From positions 383,726 to 447,725 of the forward strand of contig NZ_JACHJG010000005.1 in assembly GCF_014203545.1 (NCBI RefSeq): a stretch of 64,000 nt of DNA, in the 5' to 3' direction. This DNA comes from Streptomyces netropsis (lineage in GTDB: Bacteria; Actinomycetota; Actinomycetes; Streptomycetales; Streptomycetaceae). A model generated the notes under the pieces. It searched no databases and had not been told where the DNA came from. It worked only from the letters and a program-made list of their open reading frames with translations. Shown piece by piece: positions 24,337 through 36,853 of this stretch. Numbering within the stretch: position 1 is the first letter of the stretch; each line of letters opens with the position of its first letter. A program made the position numbers and the translations under genes.

Positions 24337-26894
24337 CCGTCCTCAAGACCTCGCTGCGCAACTTCGTCGCCCACAAGGGGCGCATGGCGCTGTCCGCCGT
24401 CGCGGTGCTGCTGTCGGTGGCGTTCGTCTGCGGCACGCTCGTCTTCACCGACACCATGAGCGCCACGTTCGACAAGCTCTTCGCCTCCACCGCCTCCGAC
24501 GTCAGCGTCGCCGCGCCGAAGAACGACAACGCCCAGCAGACCGGCAGGCCGCAGACCGTCCCCGCGTCGCTCCAGGCGAAGCTCGCCAAGGCCGACGGGG
24601 TCGCGAAGGTCGAACCGCACGCCACCAACCAGCAGATCACCGCCGCCGACGCGAAGAACAAGAACATCGGCCCCACGTCCGGCGCCCCCACCGTGGGCAC
24701 CAACTGGGACGACAGCCAGAAGAAGTCCGTCGACATCACCAGCGGCCACGAGCCGCGCGGCCCCACCGAGGTCGTCCTCGACTCCGACACCGCCGACAAG
24801 CACGGTCTGAAGCCGGGCGACACCCTGCGCGTGATGGCCGCCCCGGGCGACTTCAAGGTCACGATCATCGGTCTCGCCACGTACAAGACCACCAACCCGG
24901 GCGCGGCGATCCTCTACTTCGACACCGCGACCGCCCAGAGCAAGCTCCTCGGCACCACGACCGGCTACAGCGGCTACGGCCTGACGGCGGCCGCCGGGGT
25001 CAGCGACGAGCAGCTCAAGAAGAACGTCACCGCCGCCATCGGCACCGGCTACACCGTGCACACCGCCGCCGAGACGAAGGCGGAGAACAAGAAGGACGTC
25101 GGCTCCTTCCTCGACGTCATGAAGTACGCGCTGCTCGGCTTCGCCGGCATCGCCGTGCTCGTCGGCATCTTCCTCATCGTCAACACCTTCTCCATGCTGG
25201 TCGCCCAGCGCACCCGTGAGATCGGCCTGATGCGGGCCATCGGCTCCAGCCGCAAGCAGGTCAACCGGTCGGTGCTGGCCGAGGCGCTGCTCCTCGGCGT
25301 CGTCGGCTCGCTCCTCGGCATCGGCGGCGGTGTCGCCCTGGCCGTCGGGCTGATGGAACTCATGGGCTCCATGGGCATGAAGCTCGACACCTCCGAGCTG
25401 ACCATCAAGCCCACCACGCCGCTGATCGGCCTCGCGATCGGTGTCGTCGTCACCGTCCTCGCCGCCTACCTCCCCGCCCGCCGGGCCGGGAAGATCTCGC
25501 CCATGGCCGCCCTGCGCGACGCGGGAACCCCCGCCGACGGCAAGGCCGGCAAGGTGCGGGCCGCCATCGGCCTGCTGCTCACCGGCGCGGGCGCGGCCGC
25601 CCTCGTCGCGGGCGGCACGGCGGACCAGGCGTCGGCGGGCTCGGCGTTCCTGGGCCTGGGCGTGCTGCTGACCCTCGTCGGCTTCGTCGTCGTCGGTCCG
25701 CTGCTGGCCTCCGTCGTCGTCCGCGGCCTCAGCGTGGTCGTGCTGCGCCTCTTCGGCCCCGTCGGCCGCCTCGCCGAGCGCAACGCGCTGCGCAACCCGC
25801 GGCGTACGGGCGGCACGGCCTCCGCCCTGATGATCGGCCTCGCGCTCGTCGCCGCCCTCTCGGTGGTCGGCTCCTCCATGGTCGCCTCGGCCACGGACCA
25901 GCTCGACAAGTCGGTCGGCGCGGACTTCATCATCGGCGGCGACACCGGACCGCTCAGCCCCGCCATGGTCAAGGCCGTCAGGTCCGCGGACCACGTGGCG
26001 CACTTCACCGAGTACACCGGCGTCAACGCCAAGATCACCACCCCGGACGGCACGACCGCCACGGAACGGCTGACCGCGGCCACCCCGACCTACGCCCAGG
26101 ACCTGCGGATCGAAACGGTCCGGGGCAAGCTGTCGGACGCCTACGCCAAGGACGCCATGTCGGTGCCCGAGGGCTGGGCGAAGGACCACGGCGTCAAGCT
26201 GGGCGACCGGCTGACCGTCGCCATGGTCGACGGCCGGACGGCGAAGCTCAAGATCAACGCGATCACCACGGACGACACCACGTTCGACAAGGGCGCGATG
26301 TACACGGACATCGCCACCGCGAAGCGGTACCTCCCGGCGGACAAGGTCCCGGCGATCTCGATGATGTTCGCCAAGGCCGAGGACGGCCAGGCGAAGGAGG
26401 CGGCCGCGGCCCTGAAGGCGGCGGTGGAGGACTACCCGCAGATCGAGGTCCGTGACCAGGCCGACTACAAGGAGCTCATCAAGGGCCAGGTCGACCAGCT
26501 GCTCAACATGATCTACGGCCTGCTGGCCCTGGCCATCATCGTCGCGGTCCTGGGCGTCGTGAACACCCTCGCCCTGTCGGTCGTCGAGCGGACCCGCGAG
26601 ATCGGCCTGATGCGCGCCATCGGTCTCTCCCGCCGCCAGCTGCGCCGCATGATCCGTCTGGAGTCGGTGGTCATCGCCCTCTTCGGCGCCCTCCTGGGCC
26701 TCGGCCTCGGCATGGCGTGGGGCATGACGGCCCAGAAGCTGCTGGCCCTGCAGGGCCTGGGAATCCTGGAGATCCCCTGGCCGACGATCACCGCGGTCTT
26801 CCTCGGCTCGGCACTGGTGGGCCTGCTCGCCGCCCTGGTCCCGGCGTTCCGGGCGGGCCGGATGAACGTCCTGAACGCCATCGCGACGGACTGA
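24333..26894 (+). CDS. FtsX-domain ABC transporter permease (MacB-like)
   Basis: 853 residues. An N-terminal membrane helix (MALSAVAVLLSVAFVCGTLVFTDT) precedes a large extracytoplasmic MacB_PCD region (about 45-265). The first FtsX domain (about 270-395) contains VAQRTREIGLMRAIGSSRKQ; two central helices follow, then a second PCD-like region and a second FtsX domain (about 720-853) with VVERTREIGLMRAIGLSRRQ. The ending PAFRAGRMNVLNAIATD is typical. Substrate unknown; the family extrudes peptides, lipoproteins or antibiotics, or signals to wall hydrolases. Confidence 0.95.
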   Translation: MTVLKTSLRNFVAHKGRMALSAVAVLLSVAFVCGTLVFTDTMSATFDKLFASTASDVSVAAPKNDNAQQTGRPQTVPASLQAKLAKADGVAKVEPHATNQQITAADAKNKNIGPTSGAPTVGTNWDDSQKKSVDITSGHEPRGPTEVVLDSDTADKHGLKPGDTLRVMAAPGDFKVTIIGLATYKTTNPGAAILYFDTATAQSKLLGTTTGYSGYGLTAAAGVSDEQLKKNVTAAIGTGYTVHTAAETKAENKKDVGSFLDVMKYALLGFAGIAVLVGIFLIVNTFSMLVAQRTREIGLMRAIGSSRKQVNRSVLAEALLLGVVGSLLGIGGGVALAVGLMELMGSMGMKLDTSELTIKPTTPLIGLAIGVVVTVLAAYLPARRAGKISPMAALRDAGTPADGKAGKVRAAIGLLLTGAGAAALVAGGTADQASAGSAFLGLGVLLTLVGFVVVGPLLASVVVRGLSVVVLRLFGPVGRLAERNALRNPRRTGGTASALMIGLALVAALSVVGSSMVASATDQLDKSVGADFIIGGDTGPLSPAMVKAVRSADHVAHFTEYTGVNAKITTPDGTTATERLTAATPTYAQDLRIETVRGKLSDAYAKDAMSVPEGWAKDHGVKLGDRLTVAMVDGRTAKLKINAITTDDTTFDKGAMYTDIATAKRYLPADKVPAISMMFAKAEDGQAKEAAAALKAAVEDYPQIEVRDQADYKELIKGQVDQLLNMIYGLLALAIIVAVLGVVNTLALSVVERTREIGLMRAIGLSRRQLRRMIRLESVVIALFGALLGLGLGMAWGMTAQKLLALQGLGILEIPWPTITAVFLGSALVGLLAALVPAFRAGRMNVLNAIATD

Positions 26895-26910
26895 CCACCG
26901 GCGGGGGAAC

Positions 26911-26955
26911 GACCCGGCCCGGACGCGCCACGGGGGTGCGCGTCCGGGCCGGGTC
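26911..26955 (+). terminator. Strong hairpin after the ABC operon
   Basis: Perfect 18-bp arms (26911-26928 and 26938-26955) with a 9-nt loop, followed by CTTTG. Confidence 0.85.
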
Positions 26956-27063
26956 CTTTGCGTGCGTGCGTGCGGTCGGTCCGTCGGAGGTCCGTGTCCG
27001 CCGTCCGGCCCATCCGGCACGATCGGTTGCCGTACGGTGATCGGGGCACCCTTGGGAGGACGT

Positions 27064-27423
27064 ATGACCACGCAGCCCGTTCACGACGGTGGGGCGCTGA
27101 TCCCCAGACCCGAGAAGACGTTCCCCGCGCTGCGGGCGGCCCTCGCGCAGGTCGCGCCGTCGCGGCTGGCGGAGATGACGACCGAGCGCGACACGGTCTT
27201 CACGATGGCCACCCAGTCCAACAGCTTCGGGCCGATCGCCATGTTCCAGCTCAAGTGGGCCACGGTGATCGAGATCGAGCGTTTCCCCGATGTCGCCCGG
27301 CGGCTGCGCGCGGCCGAGTACGCCGCCCAGACGCTGGACCACGAGGACCCGGCATGGCGGGCCGCCATGGACGACATCCGGCAGATCATGGACGGTGCCC
27401 GGGCGCAGGTCGCCGGTGGGTGA
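27064..27423 (+). CDS. DUF6247 family protein, possible antitoxin
   Basis: 119 residues with the pattern I associate with actinobacterial DUF6247: LIPRPEKTFPALRAALAQVAPSRLAEM, then a helix with FQLKWATVIEIERFPDVARRLRAAEYAAQ. No signal peptide or catalytic motif. ATG 27064 has GGAGG four bases upstream. The next gene starts 8 nt before its stop, so the two form a tight unit. The layout (a small helical protein followed by a small basic protein) recalls toxin-antitoxin pairs; this is inference. Confidence 0.7.
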   Translation: MTTQPVHDGGALIPRPEKTFPALRAALAQVAPSRLAEMTTERDTVFTMATQSNSFGPIAMFQLKWATVIEIERFPDVARRLRAAEYAAQTLDHEDPAWRAAMDDIRQIMDGARAQVAGG

Positions 27424-27679
27424 CTGGCACTGGGAGTACGACCCGGACCCGCGGCACGTCATCGGTGAGACGCCGAACCTCGCCTTCGTCGCGTTGGTGG
27501 AGGAGCGCGCGGACGAACTGGTACGGGCTGCGGCAGCGCTCTACCTGGACGGTGCCGCTCATCAGGGGGCCTCTCCCGGTCTGCGTGAGGAGGTCCTCCC
27601 GAACGGGATGTTCCAGTACCTGACGATCGTGCGGCAGCGGTGCCTGTACATCGTTCAGGTCACGCCGTGGCCGCTCTGA
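27416..27679 (+). CDS. Small protein coupled to DUF6247, possible RelE/ParE-like toxin
   Basis: 87 residues, overlapping the preceding gene. The order WEYDPDPRHVI...LVEERADELVRAAAALYLDG...GMFQYLTIVRQRCLYIVQVTPW gives a strand, two helices and then two or three beta strands, which is the RelE/ParE fold order, with Arg in the last strands. I do not recognise a named family. GTG 27416 is the only start after the previous reading frame with any site (AGGT). Function uncertain. Confidence 0.55.
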   Translation: MGDWHWEYDPDPRHVIGETPNLAFVALVEERADELVRAAAALYLDGAAHQGASPGLREEVLPNGMFQYLTIVRQRCLYIVQVTPWPL

Positions 27680-27871
27680 GACGAGGCTGACCGGGGGCGA
27701 TCGGGCCTGCGGCGGGGACGTCCTGGGGCGTTCGTGGTCCGACCGCGGTTGTCGGCCCGCCGTCGTAGGCTGGGGGCACCCCGGCCCGTATCCCACGTGT
27801 CGGGTGGTTCGCGTTGTCCCCCGACCTCGTCACCTTGCCATCCTCTGTTCGAACCGGGACGGAAGCCCCTC

Positions 27872-31395
<3,524 letters not shown>

Positions 31396-31402
<7 letters not shown>

Positions 31403-31479
31403 CGAAGGCTCGTAGCGAGAGTTCGTAGCGGAGGTTCGTAGCGAGGGTTCGTAGCGGAGGTTCGTAGCGAGGGTTCGTC
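31396..31479. repeat. 13-bp tandem repeat overlapping the mfd stop
   Basis: Six units of TTCGTAGCGAGGG (variants end AAGG, GAGAG or GGAGG) run from 31396 to 31473, with a partial seventh TTCGTC. The first unit supplies the last mfd codon and its TAG stop. Unit length 13 is not a multiple of 3, so the array arose as DNA, not as a protein repeat. Confidence 0.9.
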
Positions 31480-31489
31480 AGCAGCCTTC

Positions 31490-31542
31490 CAGCGCCCGCG
31501 GTCGTGCGATCCCCTGGCAGGGGGGCGCAGCCGCGGGCGCTG
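31490..31542 (+). terminator. Hairpin after mfd
   Basis: Arms CAGCGCCCGCGG (31490-31501) and CCGCGGGCGCTG (31531-31542) are perfect, and a smaller CCCCT/AGGGG hairpin lies inside the loop. Confidence 0.75.
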
Positions 31543-31687
31543 TGGCATGGGTGGATGTGCGCCTTCGCGCCGTTTGTGACCGTCTGAACCGGGACAAATT
31601 CCCTACGGCCCGGTGGGCGCCCGCCGGGTGGCCACGGGATCAGGTTCATGCCGCCTCACAGACGGGACGTCTCCCTTGCCCCGGTCC

Positions 31688-32413
31688 ATGCTGCACGCGT
31701 CCACCGCCGTTCGCACCGCCGCCTCCGCCGTCCTCGCCTGCGCGGTGCTGTTCGCCGCCGCCGGCTGTTCCTCCGAGAGTGAGAAGAAGGGTGATGCCAA
31801 GGGTGGTGAGGGCTCGGCCCTGAAGACCGCGTCCGCCCTGACGGTCAAGGGGCGGGAGTCCATGTCGGGTTACACCCGGACGAAGTTCGGCCAGGCCTGG
31901 GCGGACACCGACGGGAACAAGTGCGGCACCCGGGACGACATCCTCAAACGCGACCTGTCCGAGGTGAAGTTCGGCGACGGCCGCTGCACGGTCACCTCCG
32001 GCACGCTCGCCAAGGACCCGTACACGGGGAAGTCGGTCCGCTTCGAGCGGGGGAAGAGCAAGATAGACATCGATCATGTCGTCGCCCTGTCCGACGCGTG
32101 GCAGAAGGGCGCCCGCGCGTGGGACCCCGCCAAGCGCGTCGCCCTCGCCAACGACCCGCTCAACCTGATAGCCGCCGACGCCTCCGCCAACCGCAGCAAG
32201 GGCGACGGCGACACGGCGAAGTGGCTGCCGGACAACGAGGCCTACCGCTGTGAGTACGTCGCCCGTCAGGTGGCGGTGAAGAAGAAGTACGGCCTGTGGG
32301 TGACCGACGTGGAGAAGGCGGCCATGGTGAAGGTCCTCTCCACCTGTCCCTCCCGCAAGCCGCCCACCGGGGGCAACCCCACCGCGGCGCCGACCCGGTT
32401 CACGACCAAGTAG
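31688..32413 (+). CDS. Lipoprotein with HNH (GmrSD C-terminal / DUF1524) nuclease domain
   Basis: 241 residues. Signal peptide with lipobox (AVLFAAAGCSS, Cys about 26). The rest is the Streptomyces exported HNH domain: YTRTKFGQAWADTDGNKCGTRDDILKRDL, then the active site IDIDHVVALSDAWQKGARAW, LANDPLNLIAADASANRSKGDGD, and YRCEYVARQVAVKKKYGLWVTDVE. The His in DHVVALSDAW and the Asn-rich NLIA/NRSKGD are the catalytic set. Predicted extracellular, membrane-anchored nuclease. ATG 31688 lacks a clear ribosome site; TTG 31676 is an alternative. Single gene. Confidence 0.88.
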   Translation: MLHASTAVRTAASAVLACAVLFAAAGCSSESEKKGDAKGGEGSALKTASALTVKGRESMSGYTRTKFGQAWADTDGNKCGTRDDILKRDLSEVKFGDGRCTVTSGTLAKDPYTGKSVRFERGKSKIDIDHVVALSDAWQKGARAWDPAKRVALANDPLNLIAADASANRSKGDGDTAKWLPDNEAYRCEYVARQVAVKKKYGLWVTDVEKAAMVKVLSTCPSRKPPTGGNPTAAPTRFTTK

Positions 32414-32417
32414 ACGC

Positions 32418-32454
32418 AGGTCCTGCCGGCCGGTCACGCCGGCCGACAGGACCT
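32418..32454. terminator. Hairpin between convergent lipoprotein genes
   Basis: AGGTCCTG-CCGGCCGG / CCGGCCG-CAGGACCT arms with a short loop. Confidence 0.75.
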
Positions 32455-32462
32455 CGTCACGG

Positions 32463-32900
32463 TCAGGAGCGTGTGGTCGCCGAGGACGGTTTGGGTGTGC
32501 CCGGTGCGCTCCCCAGGGGGACGTACCAGGTCTTCCCGGTCCGTTCGAGGGTCAGCCGGTGCCGGTAGGTGCGGCCCTTGCTGTCGGTGCCCCAAATGGC
32601 GACGTCCGCGAAGTCGGGGCCGAATTCGTGGTTCACCGCCACGTCCTCGACCTGTATGCCCCGGCCGCCCTCGCGGTTGACGAGGTCGCGGGCCCCCTGC
32701 TGCGCGCCCTGGTCGCCGGGGCGCCCCAGCTTCGCCAGGGCGTCCGGGTCACGGGCGTTGAGGGCCTCGACGTAGGCCGAGGCGGTCTCCTTCTCCGTTC
32801 TCGCCTCGTCCTGGTTCTCGCTGTCGCAGCCGGTCAGTGCGAGCAGTGCCGCTGTGGCCAACCCTGCCGCGCCGAGCGCGGCCGTGCGACGTGCTGTCAT
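32463..32900 (-). CDS. Small lipoprotein of unknown function
   Basis: 145 residues. Lipobox ALLALTGCDS (Cys 25) after a basic N-terminus. The mature part (about 35-130) has a NTF2-like outline: EKETASAYVEALNARDPDALAKL, then beta strands with VAVNHEFGPDFADVAIWGTDSKGRTYRHRLTLERTGKTWYVPLG. That fold is often a ligand pocket; none can be assigned. GGGGG precedes the ATG. It lies 49 nt downstream of the amidase gene on the same strand and may be co-transcribed. Confidence 0.75.
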   Translation of the reverse strand: MTARRTAALGAAGLATAALLALTGCDSENQDEARTEKETASAYVEALNARDPDALAKLGRPGDQGAQQGARDLVNREGGRGIQVEDVAVNHEFGPDFADVAIWGTDSKGRTYRHRLTLERTGKTWYVPLGSAPGTPKPSSATTRS

Positions 32901-32949
32901 CTGTGCCCCCAGGGCCAGGCGGGTCGGACGGCCCGATACCGGGTCGGTA

Positions 32950-34101
32950 TCAGGTGCGGTGTGCGTAGTACCAGGCGTCGGGACGCTTGGCCAAGAGGTT
33001 GCTCAGCTTCCGGTTGTGTGTGTTGCCCGTGTGGTAGGTGAGGTACCGCTCGGTGCGCGTCAGCGCGGTGACGATCATGGAGTGGTCGATGTTGTTGTTG
33101 GGGCGCGGGCCCCAGTCGGCCTGGAGCACGTCCGCGGTGCCGAGGGCCCAGATGTTGCGCAGCGGCTTGGTGCGCTTGGAGTGCACCTGGGCGAAGAAGT
33201 ACCAGTTCTCGGCGCCGGCCCAGGTGTAGCTGGTCCACGGCTGAGGGCCGTAGAACCACTTCTTGTTGTTCCTGCGGTCGAGAAGGGACCCGCCCACGGG
33301 CTTCCAGCCGCCCGCGTACATCGCCTGGGAGATGAAGTTGGTGCAGTCGTTGCCGTAGGTGCGGTAGTCGTCGTTCGGGTGCTTCCAGTACTTGTTGGCG
33401 TAGGCGACCATCTTGCGGTAGTTGTACGACGCCGCGGCCTTCGGGGACTGCTCCGCGGGGCGGGCGAGCGAGGCCCGCACGGCGGGTGTGTCCTTGTCCT
33501 GGGAGTCGGGCTCCGTGCGGCCCTCTTCCGGCGCCGCCGCATAGGTGGTGACGTCGCCGGTGCCCAGGTCCGGCTTGTCGGAGGCGAGCTGCCAGCCGCC
33601 CGCCGCGGTCCGGGTGAAGGTGAGCGTGTGGGCGAGGGAGTACTCCTCCGCCTCCGGGGCGCCCTTCGGGACGTCCGGGTAGAGGAGCCTGGTGTCCTCG
33701 GTGAGCTCGAGCGTGGCGGTGTCGCCGCTCCGCGTCGCCGCGCCCGGGGTGGCCTTCACCTCGGCGCGGGTGTAGCCGCCGCTGGCCTTCTCGTAGGCGC
33801 GGCCCTGCTTGGCCAGGGTCGTGAACTCCTGGGCCAGCCGGGCCCGCAGCGAGGCCTCGGCGGCCTGCGGGACGACGGGCGCCTTCCGGTTCCGCCCGGT
33901 GGCGGTCACGGTGTCCGCGCGCTGGTTCAGATAGCCGTCGGCTATCCGGACGAGCTCGGAGGTGTCGGTGGCCGAAAGCGGTGTGTCGGCGGCAGCGGCG
34001 GAATCCGGCCGTTCGGCGGCCAGGGCCGCGGGCGCCGCACCGAGCGCCAACGCGGTGGTGACGGTGACCGCACAGGCGGCATGGGTCAGTTTCCTCGGCA
34101 T
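32950..34101 (-). CDS. Secreted protein with putative amidase domain (Amidase_6)
   Basis: 383 residues. Signal peptide at 1-28 (MPRKLTH..CAVTVTTALALGAAPAALA-A). An N-terminal alpha/beta region at about 45-220 is followed by the putative amidase domain at about 240-383: YNYRKMVAYANKYWKHPNDDYRTYGNDCTNFISQAMYAGGW, with Cys in NDCTNF and His in NNIDHSMIVTALT forming a papain-like Cys-His pair as in NlpC/P60 relatives. Likely acts on cell-wall peptides outside the membrane. ATG 34101 sits five bases from GGGGG; a longer frame to 34146 is less likely. Confidence 0.85.
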   Translation of the reverse strand: MPRKLTHAACAVTVTTALALGAAPAALAAERPDSAAAADTPLSATDTSELVRIADGYLNQRADTVTATGRNRKAPVVPQAAEASLRARLAQEFTTLAKQGRAYEKASGGYTRAEVKATPGAATRSGDTATLELTEDTRLLYPDVPKGAPEAEEYSLAHTLTFTRTAAGGWQLASDKPDLGTGDVTTYAAAPEEGRTEPDSQDKDTPAVRASLARPAEQSPKAAASYNYRKMVAYANKYWKHPNDDYRTYGNDCTNFISQAMYAGGWKPVGGSLLDRRNNKKWFYGPQPWTSYTWAGAENWYFFAQVHSKRTKPLRNIWALGTADVLQADWGPRPNNNIDHSMIVTALTRTERYLTYHTGNTHNRKLSNLLAKRPDAWYYAHRT

Positions 34102-34266
34102 GTGCTCCCCCATAAGCAGTAGCTGATTGACCGAAACCACAGTCACTCGGGGGAACGCGAGTGGCGAGGGTGGTGGTTGCCGTGTGGCTGGAACACCCCG
34201 GCGAAATGGCCGGGTCCGCCCTCTCGCCCGCGGCGGGCTCAGGTGCCGAGGGGCGCTTCGGCTGGG

Positions 34267-34342
34267 GGGACCGTCTTTGCCGCCTGCGGCGGCGGGGCGC
34301 CCTTCGGGCTCGCCCCCAGGCCCGCTGGGAGCCTCCCAGCGG
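34267..34342. repeat. Dispersed GC-rich repeat and hairpin
   Basis: The stretch from about 34273 (CCGTCTTTGCCGCCTGCGG) also occurs at 38418, so it is a repeated intergenic module. It is followed by a hairpin CCGCTGGGA/TCCCAGCGG (34322-34342). The whole gap 34102-34395 holds no credible gene. Confidence 0.6.
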
Positions 34343-34395
34343 TAGCCGGGGGAGGGATGGAGAGCACCGCGCAGCGGGAGGGCGGGCGACGCCGT

Positions 34396-35844
34396 CTAGG
34401 GGATCCGCTTCAGCACGACGTAGCCGCCCTCGCCGCCGAGGACGCCGAACCGCGAGCCGGGATGCCGCCGCTGGGCCTCGGCGGCCAGCTCCTGGGGCGG
34501 CTTGCCGTCGGTGACGTGCTGGGCGACGTAGTCGGGGACGACGCCCCGGGTGTCCCCGATCCACAGCACCCGGCAGCGGGAGACGAGCCGGCTTATCGGG
34601 CCGACGTCGGATTCGACGACGGCGCCGTCGGGGATGCGGGCCAGCAGGCGTTCGGTCGCCTTGACGCCCTCGGATATCCGGTACGTGTCGGGCTCGGTCA
34701 GCCCGTACAGCGGCAGCGAGGCGCTCAGCGCGAGCGCCGCCGCGAGCACGGCGGCGGGCAGCTGGTGCGCGTAGCGGCGCAGCCACCGGCGTCGGCTGCG
34801 CCGTGCCGTGGCCAGCGCGTCGACGAGGGCGAGGAAGACGACGGGCATCAGCACGGCGCTGTAGTGCCAGTCGGTGCCCCAGTAGTGCTCCTCGTGGGAG
34901 AGGAACCGCCAGCCCAGCGTCGGCAGTGCGACGATCAGCAGCGGCGAGCGCAGCGCCAGCAGCCCGGTGGTGGGCAGCAGCACCCACAGCAGGGTGCGGA
35001 CCGCGGTGTCGAGGGGGATGGTGGCGGTGGGGCCGGTGCCGTTGACCTTGTTCCAGTAGTCGTACGAGCCGCCGGTGTTGAAGCCGGGGATGATCAGGCC
35101 GACGGTGACGGCGAGGGCGGCCAGCCCGAACGCGACCAGCCCGACGGCGAGCGCCGTCGCGCGCGGGTCGCGCTTCGTGCCGCGCAGCCGCACGAGGATC
35201 AGCACCCCGATGGCCGCGGCCGTGACGCCCAGGTCCTCCTTGACGAGGACGAGCGGCAGCGCCCACCACACCGCGGCCCGCCACCGCCGGCGCACCACGG
35301 CCTCCAGGGAGAAGGCGAGCAGCGGCATGGCGAAGGCGATCTCGTGGAAGTCGAAGTCGACCGCCCGCTGCACCCCCCACGACAGTCCGTACGCGACGCC
35401 GACGGCCAGTCCGCGGGCCCGGCCCAGCAGCCCGGCCGCGAGCCGGGTGACGGGCACGGCGGACAGCGCGAACAGCGCGGCCTGCGCGACGAGCAGCGTG
35501 ACGGGGCTGGGGAAGACCCGGTAGAAGGGCGCGATCAGCGCGGTGACCGGACTGAAGTGGTCGCCGAGGATATGGGTGCCGGGCCCCTTGAGGTCCGCGA
35601 CGGGCGCCTGGAGGTGGGCGTAGGCGCGTATCGCCTGCTCGAAGATGCCCAGGTCCCAGGACATGGTCAGCATCCGCCGGTGCCGGCACACCGACACCGC
35701 GGTGAACAGGACGAAGAGGACGGCGCCCACCCAGTACGGGTCGGCCCGCGGCCCGCGCAGTGCGGCGGCGCGCGGCTTGGTCCCGGACGCGGACCGGGCC
35801 GGGCTCCGGCCCGGTGCCGAGACGGCGGCTGCGGCCGAATCCAT
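34396..35844 (-). CDS. DUF2079 integral membrane protein
   Basis: 482 residues with about nine to ten hydrophobic segments and a soluble C-terminal tail. DUF2079 landmarks: MSWDLGIFEQAIRAYAH near the N-terminus, GDHFSPVTALIAPFYRVFPSPVTLL, DFDFHEIAFAMPLLAFSLEAV, VLVKEDLGVTAAAIGV, and HYSAVLMPVVFLALVDAL. The plan resembles GT-C/ArnT-like membrane glycosyltransferases, but the activity is unknown. ATG 35844 has AGGA upstream. Single gene. Confidence 0.88.
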   Translation of the reverse strand: MDSAAAAVSAPGRSPARSASGTKPRAAALRGPRADPYWVGAVLFVLFTAVSVCRHRRMLTMSWDLGIFEQAIRAYAHLQAPVADLKGPGTHILGDHFSPVTALIAPFYRVFPSPVTLLVAQAALFALSAVPVTRLAAGLLGRARGLAVGVAYGLSWGVQRAVDFDFHEIAFAMPLLAFSLEAVVRRRWRAAVWWALPLVLVKEDLGVTAAAIGVLILVRLRGTKRDPRATALAVGLVAFGLAALAVTVGLIIPGFNTGGSYDYWNKVNGTGPTATIPLDTAVRTLLWVLLPTTGLLALRSPLLIVALPTLGWRFLSHEEHYWGTDWHYSAVLMPVVFLALVDALATARRSRRRWLRRYAHQLPAAVLAAALALSASLPLYGLTEPDTYRISEGVKATERLLARIPDGAVVESDVGPISRLVSRCRVLWIGDTRGVVPDYVAQHVTDGKPPQELAAEAQRRHPGSRFGVLGGEGGYVVLKRIP

Positions 35845-36192
35845 GGGCGGTCCTGTCCTCTCTATTGCGCTGTGTCCGACGAGCCGCCGGGGCCACGGGG
35901 CGCCGGGGCGAATGTCGAAAAGATACGCGAAAGCGACCGGGGCCGGTCAGAAGCCGATTCCCGGCCGGGAGCCGTGCCGTCCTTCTCCGGCCTCCTCAGC
36001 AGAGACGGCTCCCAGAGGGCGGTGGTTCACTCGGCCGGGCTTTCGCGACGCACCTCACGCCCCCACCGCATCGGGTGCCACTGGCGAATCGTTGGCCGAA
36101 TCAGTGGCCTACGTCACGTGGACTCCCTAACATCGATCAACGCAAGGCCGACTGCCCGCCCGTCATCGTCCACGACCCAGCCGGGAGGCTCC
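35845..36192. other. 348-nt divergent intergenic region
   Basis: No gene seen. TAACAT (36128-36133) could be the -10 of the SurA-like gene, and CAGTGGCCTACGTCACGTG just upstream contains an ACGTCACGT core. GGGAGG at 36183-36188 is its ribosome site. Confidence 0.5.
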
Positions 36193-36819
36193 ATGCACCG
36201 CCGTAGGACCGCGCTCGTTGTCTCCGCCGCCGTGCTCCTCCTCTCCGCGCCCCTGCTCACCGCGTGCGGATCCGCGGCGCATCCCGGCGCCGCGGCCGTC
36301 GTGGGCGACGACCGGATCACGGTCTCGCAGCTCCAGCACGAGGTGAACGACGTACGGGACGCGCAGCAGTCCTCCCCGCAGGGCCGGCAGCTGCAGGCCA
36401 ACAGCGCCCGGCTGAACCAGGACACCCTGATCCGCCTCGTCCAGTACCGGATCGTGGCGCGGGCCGCCGAGGACAACGGCGTGGAGGTCACCCGCCGCGA
36501 GGCGCAGCGCCGCCGCGCCGACGTCGAGCGGTCCAACGGGGGAGCGGAGGCGGTGCGGAGCAGGTTCCTCGCCCTCGGCATCGCACCCGACCGGATCGAC
36601 GAGGCGCTGACCATGGACCTCACCCGGGCCAAGCTGGACGGCAAGCTCGGCACCGCCCGGACCAACGACGTCCTGCGGCGCACCTCCGACGCCCTGCACG
36701 TGGACGTGAACCCGCGCTACGGCACCTGGGACCCCAAGCGCGGCATCGCCCAGCCCACGCAGGAGCCGTGGCTGCGGGCCGCCGCTCCCGCCCCGGGCGA
36801 ACCGCAGCGCCCGGCGTGA
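36193..36819 (+). CDS. SurA N-terminal domain lipoprotein
   Basis: 208 residues. Signal peptide with lipobox LLTACGSAA (Cys 25). The mature part follows the SurA/PpiC-type chaperone N-terminus: AAVVGDDRITVSQLQHEVNDVRDAQ, RLNQDTLIRLVQYRIVARAAEDNGVEVTRREAQ, and a C-terminal NPRYGTWDPKRG that closes the fold. There is no PpiC isomerase domain, so it is a holdase-like exported protein. ATG 36193 has GGGAGG four bases upstream. Next to mazG, which starts 34 nt after its stop. Confidence 0.87.
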   Translation: MHRRRTALVVSAAVLLLSAPLLTACGSAAHPGAAAVVGDDRITVSQLQHEVNDVRDAQQSSPQGRQLQANSARLNQDTLIRLVQYRIVARAAEDNGVEVTRREAQRRRADVERSNGGAEAVRSRFLALGIAPDRIDEALTMDLTRAKLDGKLGTARTNDVLRRTSDALHVDVNPRYGTWDPKRGIAQPTQEPWLRAAAPAPGEPQRPA

Positions 36820-36853
36820 GCCGCCGCCGGTGCCGTCACCTACGCTCGGCGGT

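Noticed and set aside
23619-27071. 1150-residue minus-strand open frame antisense to the ABC operon
   Set aside because: High-GC shadow frame; the plus-strand genes have all family motifs.
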